DNA from: Rhizobium mayense
GTDB lineage: Bacteria; Pseudomonadota; Alphaproteobacteria; Rhizobiales; Rhizobiaceae
Direction of reading: 5' to 3'
Length of the DNA stretch: 64,000 bases
NCBI RefSeq assembly: GCF_030272705.1
Contig: NZ_JARFYM010000005.1
Span: forward strand, 186,001-250,000
Of the stretch, positions 61,058 to 64,000 are shown in pieces. The position numbers and the translations under genes were made by a program. The notes below the pieces were generated by a model. That model was not told the DNA's origin, searched no databases, and was given only the letters and a program-made list of their open reading frames with translations. Numbering within the stretch: the stretch's first letter is position 1; each line of letters starts with the position of its first letter.

Positions 61058-61618
61058 ATGGTTTCAAAGGAAAATCCGCGTCCCGGCGGGCGCAGCGCCA
61101 GGGTTCAGGCCGCGGTGCATCAGGCAGTTCGAGACATGTTGGCCGGAATGAATCGCGCCGATGTGACGATCCCGCTCATCGCGCAGCGCGCCAATGTGAC
61201 GCCATCGACCATCTATCGCCGCTGGGGGGACCTGCAGGAGCTCCTGGCCGACGTGGCGGCCTCACGCCTGCAGCCGGAAACGGAGCCGCCCAAAACCGGT
61301 AGCGCCAGGAATGACCTGCAGGCCTGGGCCGAGCAATATGCCGACGAAATGTCCTCCGGCGCAGGCCGCCAAATGATCCGCGATGTCCTGGCGGTATCCG
61401 ACACGGCAAATGCGGAGAAGTGCTGCATCTATACCCAGCAACAACTGCGCGTCCTCGTCGCCCGGGCGGACGAGCGGGGTGAGGCATTCCCGACGCTCAC
61501 CGAACTGATGGACTACGTCGTCTCGCCGATCATGTACCGCATCCTTTTCGACCAGGTGCCGAGCAATGATTGCGTTCGCGGCCTGATCTCTCGGGTGATG
61601 CCGGAGAATACTGATTAA
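61058..61618 (+). CDS. TetR/AcrR family transcriptional regulator
   Basis: The 186-residue protein has the TetR helix-turn-helix (AVRDMLAGMNRADVTIPLIAQ, then ANVTPSTIYRRWGDLQELLADV) at residues 20-70, and a ligand-binding helical domain of the TetR_C-like type after it. It is divergent from the MFS gene at 59692. Cysteines near residue 124 (NAEKCCIYTQ) might sense ligands, but this is speculation. Expected role: repressor of the efflux gene and itself. Confidence 0.9.
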   Translation: MVSKENPRPGGRSARVQAAVHQAVRDMLAGMNRADVTIPLIAQRANVTPSTIYRRWGDLQELLADVAASRLQPETEPPKTGSARNDLQAWAEQYADEMSSGAGRQMIRDVLAVSDTANAEKCCIYTQQQLRVLVARADERGEAFPTLTELMDYVVSPIMYRILFDQVPSNDCVRGLISRVMPENTD

Positions 61619-61948
61619 AGGACTTGGAAAGACCGTAAACATGCATCTTGAAATTGTACTGATCTACTAGACCCCATCTTCAGCCTTAGCGATATTCGAG
61701 ACTGAAATTGGGAGTGGCGGCCGAAAACTCGGTGCAAGACGACACAACCGGTGTTGATCTCGGTGCTTTTTCACGGCTTTGGTTGAGGTGCTCGTAACTT
61801 ACGCACTTAAAAGATGTCAGAAAGGTGATTCCCTTGGGATACAAGCGCCTGAGCGGGGCTTCGGGCCAATTTGCTGTTGAAAAATAAGGAAAAAGGTGGT
61901 GCTAATCATCACTAGCGAATTCAACGGCAACGCGAAGGGGACTGGTCA
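61619..61948. other. intergenic region between tetR and mscL
   Basis: This 330-bp stretch is more AT-rich than its surroundings and presumably carries the mscL promoter. I see no gene, repeat or clear motif in it. Confidence 0.5.
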
Positions 61949-62383
61949 ATGCTTAATGAATTCAAGGCTTTCATTGCTCGTGGCAACGTCATGGATCTCG
62001 CAGTCGGTGTAATCATCGGCGGCGCGTTCGGCGGTATCGTCAAGTCGCTGGTTGAGGATATCATCATGCCGATCGTCGGTGCGATTTTCGGCGGTTTTGA
62101 CTTTTCGAATCATTTCCTGCCCCTGTCGTCTGCCGTCAATGCGCCGACGCTGGCCGGCGCCCGTGCGCAGGGCGCGGTTTTCGCCTATGGCAATTTCATC
62201 ACCGTCCTCATCAATTTCCTCATCCTCGCCTGGATCATATTCCTGATGGTCAAGGGCGTGAACGCGTTGCAAAAGCAGGTCGCGCGCAAAGAGGAAAAGG
62301 CCGCCGAAGCCGCGCCGCCGCCGGCCGATGTCCAGTTGCTGACTGAAATTCGCGATCTCCTAGCAAAGCGCCCCGCCGCCTGA
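61949..62383 (+). CDS. mscL: large-conductance mechanosensitive channel MscL
   Basis: Emergency channel that opens on osmotic downshock. The 144-residue product has the N-terminal amphipathic segment [43 protein letters not shown] split over helix 1, with the glycine-rich pore motif, the periplasmic loop, helix 2 ([24 protein letters not shown]) and a charged cytoplasmic bundle. The start has AAGGGG upstream. An imperfect hairpin (62412-62436) follows the stop. Confidence 0.96.
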   Translation: MLNEFKAFIARGNVMDLAVGVIIGGAFGGIVKSLVEDIIMPIVGAIFGGFDFSNHFLPLSSAVNAPTLAGARAQGAVFAYGNFITVLINFLILAWIIFLMVKGVNALQKQVARKEEKAAEAAPPPADVQLLTEIRDLLAKRPAA

Positions 62384-62411
62384 AGCACTTTTTCGCAATC
62401 CCTGATTTCAA

Positions 62412-62436
62412 GCCTCGGCTGATCAACGGCCGAGGC
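62412..62436 (+). terminator. hairpin after mscL
   Basis: GCCTCGGC and GCCGAGGC pair around TGATCAACG. It lies 29 bp past the mscL stop and lacks a T tract, so the terminator call is weak. Confidence 0.4.
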
Positions 62437-62529
62437 GCTATCCATCACGAAAATCGATTGGTCGCTAAGGCAAAGTCATAGGATTTGGCCACGTTTCTGC
62501 TTTATGAAGCAGGAAACCGGAGACCTAGC

Positions 62530-63696
62530 ATGTCGATTTTGGATAGCCTTAGCCCGCGTGCGCTTGCCGCACCCGAAAGCGGGATCGTGGAAGTTGTGAA
62601 TTATGCCCGTGGCCGCGACGGCCTGCTGCCGCTATGGGTTGGCGAGGGCGATCTGCCGACGCCGGATTTCATCAATCACGCCGCCATGGCCTCGCTTAAC
62701 GCCGGCGAAACCTTCTACACGTGGCAGCGCGGCATTCCGGAGCTGCGCCAGGCACTTGCCGATTATTATGGCCGGCACTTCGGCACCTCCTTGCCGATGG
62801 AGTATTTCTACGTCGTCGGCTCCGGCATGCAGGCGATCCAGCTTTCCGTGCAGGCGATCACGTCCCCCGGCGATGAGATGGTCTATCTTTCCCCGGCCTG
62901 GCCGAATATCGCCGCGGCGCTGGAGATTGCAGGCGCCCGTTCGGTCCCCGTGCCGTTGCAATTCGAACACGGCAAATGGTCGCTCGATCTCGGGCGCCTG
63001 GAGGCGGCGATCACGCCGAAGACCAAGGGTCTCTTCATCAATACCCCTTCCAATCCCACGGGCTGGACGGCGACCCACCAAAATCTTCGGGATATTCTGG
63101 CGCTCGCGCGCAAGCATGATCTCTGGATCATGGCCGACGAAATCTATGCGCTTTACTATTATGCCGGCGGCCGCGCACCGAGTTTCCTGGACGTCAAGGA
63201 AGCCGACGACAAAATCCTGTTCGTCAATTCCTTCTCGAAGAACTGGTCGATGACCGGCTGGCGCGTCGGCTGGATCGTGGCGCCCGCCGAGCTTGGCCAG
63301 GTTATCGAAAACCTCGTGCAATATTCCACCTCCGGTGTAGCGCAGTTCATGCAGAAGGGTGCAGTTGCCGCGTTGAACGAAGGCGATGATTTCGTCCGCT
63401 CCAACGTCGCCAAGGCGGCCCGTTCGCGTGACATCCTCTGCGATGCGCTGATCGCCACCAACCGCGTCCACACGCTGAAGCCGGACGGCGCGCTCTATTC
63501 GTTCCTGAAGATCGACGGCGTCACCGACAGCCGCAAGGCCGCCCTCGATATCGTCGACAAGACCGGCGTCGGCCTGGCGCCTGGAACGGCCTTCGGCAAG
63601 GGCGGTGAACTCTTCATGCGCGCGTGTTTTCTGCGTGATCCCGCGCAGGTGGCGGATGCCGCGGAACGGTTAAGCCGGTATATTCTAGGTTTGTAA
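62530..63696 (+). CDS. PLP-dependent aminotransferase, class I/II
   Basis: The 388-residue product matches class I/II aminotransferases of fold type I: VGEGDLPTPDFI, TYTWQRGIPELRQALADYY-like TFYTWQRGIPELR, NTPSNPTGW, IMADEIYALYYY, and the PLP lysine in VNSFSKNWSMTGWRVGW. ATG 62530 is preferred because GGAG lies 8 bp upstream; the frame extends 15 codons further. The substrate cannot be settled; aspartate/aromatic or related amino acids are likely. Confidence 0.92.
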   Translation: MSILDSLSPRALAAPESGIVEVVNYARGRDGLLPLWVGEGDLPTPDFINHAAMASLNAGETFYTWQRGIPELRQALADYYGRHFGTSLPMEYFYVVGSGMQAIQLSVQAITSPGDEMVYLSPAWPNIAAALEIAGARSVPVPLQFEHGKWSLDLGRLEAAITPKTKGLFINTPSNPTGWTATHQNLRDILALARKHDLWIMADEIYALYYYAGGRAPSFLDVKEADDKILFVNSFSKNWSMTGWRVGWIVAPAELGQVIENLVQYSTSGVAQFMQKGAVAALNEGDDFVRSNVAKAARSRDILCDALIATNRVHTLKPDGALYSFLKIDGVTDSRKAALDIVDKTGVGLAPGTAFGKGGELFMRACFLRDPAQVADAAERLSRYILGL

Positions 63697-63727
63697 GGGC
63701 TGGGTTTACCTGCTGATCTATTGACTG

Positions 63728-63752
63728 AACCCGGCCGTTGCGCCGGGTTTTT
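63728..63752 (+). terminator. rho-independent terminator after the aminotransferase gene
   Basis: AACCCGGC pairs with GCCGGGTT around CGTTGC, followed by TTTC. It lies 31 bp after the stop. Confidence 0.8.
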
Positions 63753-63919
63753 CTTGCGCGCCACCGAGATCGATAAAATTCGATCAATCCCCGAAAACCC
63801 GGCCTAACCATAGGAACAATCTTCCCTTCGCGTGGGCCCACTCAACCCCTGCTTTTAATCAAATCCGTAAGAAAGCGGGCTTCATATGCTCCTCAGATTA
63901 CTTAGCAGGGGCGCGAAGA

Positions 63920-64000
63920 ATGACAGTGTTGGTGACGGGCGGCGCCGGATATATCGGCAGCCATATGGTCTGGAAATTGCTGGACGCCGGCGAGGATGTG
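63920..64000 (+). CDS. galE: UDP-glucose 4-epimerase, 5' end only
   Basis: The frame opens at ATG 63920 and runs off the window after 27 codons: MTVLVTGGAGYIGSHMVWKL and on. This contains the Rossmann TGGAGYIGS motif of short-chain sugar epimerases and closely fits GalE, which interconverts UDP-glucose and UDP-galactose for surface polysaccharides. The rest lies outside the window, so other SDR sugar epimerases remain possible. Confidence 0.85.
   Translation, partial: MTVLVTGGAGYIGSHMVWKLLDAGEDV

Overview
The window looks like ordinary chromosome of a member of the Rhizobiaceae, most likely Rhizobium or a close relative. The grounds are the high-G+C coding style, the phoR-pstSCAB-phoU-phoB cluster, a GcrA cell-cycle regulator with clustered GANTC sites, a SAM-II riboswitch ahead of metZ, the eukaryotic-type glutamine synthetase GlnII paired with a DUF2735 gene, a long two-half dCTP deaminase, a PodJ-like polar protein and a dispersed repeat of the kind common in rhizobia. 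About sixty protein genes and two tRNAs (Thr-CGT, Gly-CCC) can be supported. I see no rRNA, CRISPR array, insertion sequence or prophage.

Layout. 0.1-4 kb: tRNA-Thr, a nitronate monooxygenase-like gene, a membrane-anchored hypothetical and polyphosphate kinase 2. 4-11.8 kb: the phosphate-starvation cluster phoR, pstS, pstC, pstA, pstB, phoU, phoB, with a Pho box before pstS and a terminator after phoB. 11.8-19.4 kb: gcrA, the arginine genes argD and argF, hslO, apaG, metZ with its riboswitch, dcd and tRNA-Gly. 19.5-26.1 kb: small regulatory and transport genes (VOC protein with a divergent WYL regulator, GNAT, LysR with a divergent MFS pump), a cyclase-TolB-TPR fusion and a hexapeptide acetyltransferase. 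26.2-36.2 kb: a chemoreceptor, a solute-binding protein, TerB, a SNase-like protein that seems to lack catalytic residues, an S24 repressor, DUF952-pyrD, a MATE pump, a CAP-domain lipoprotein and DUF6460. 36.4-39.9 kb: a TPR-methyltransferase, YitT, DUF2735 and glnII behind a sigma-54 promoter.

39.9-41.7 kb is the one clearly accessory patch: an apparently 5'-truncated carboxymuconolactone-decarboxylase-like gene, then a visibly AT-richer two-gene operon encoding a DUF5343 protein and a HEPN protein with an intact RX4H ribonuclease-type motif. The two genes overlap by ATGA, and the first ribosome binding site lies in a small hairpin. This is the best candidate in the window for a little-studied toxin-antitoxin or anti-phage module. 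It sits directly upstream of the Lhr-like helicase and PdeM nuclease of the ligase-associated DNA damage response; the usual ligase and exonuclease partners are not next to them.

45-64 kb: a RibD/DHFR-like protein with a divergent HxlR regulator, the TIGR02186-TauE pair, the giant PodJ-like protein, an OafA-type acyltransferase, a beta-oxidation operon (acyl-CoA dehydrogenase, thiolase, FadB-like) under a palindromic operator that also occurs before the nitronate monooxygenase gene 52 kb away, a SnoaL-like protein, an MFS pump with a divergent TetR regulator, mscL, an aminotransferase and the start of galE.
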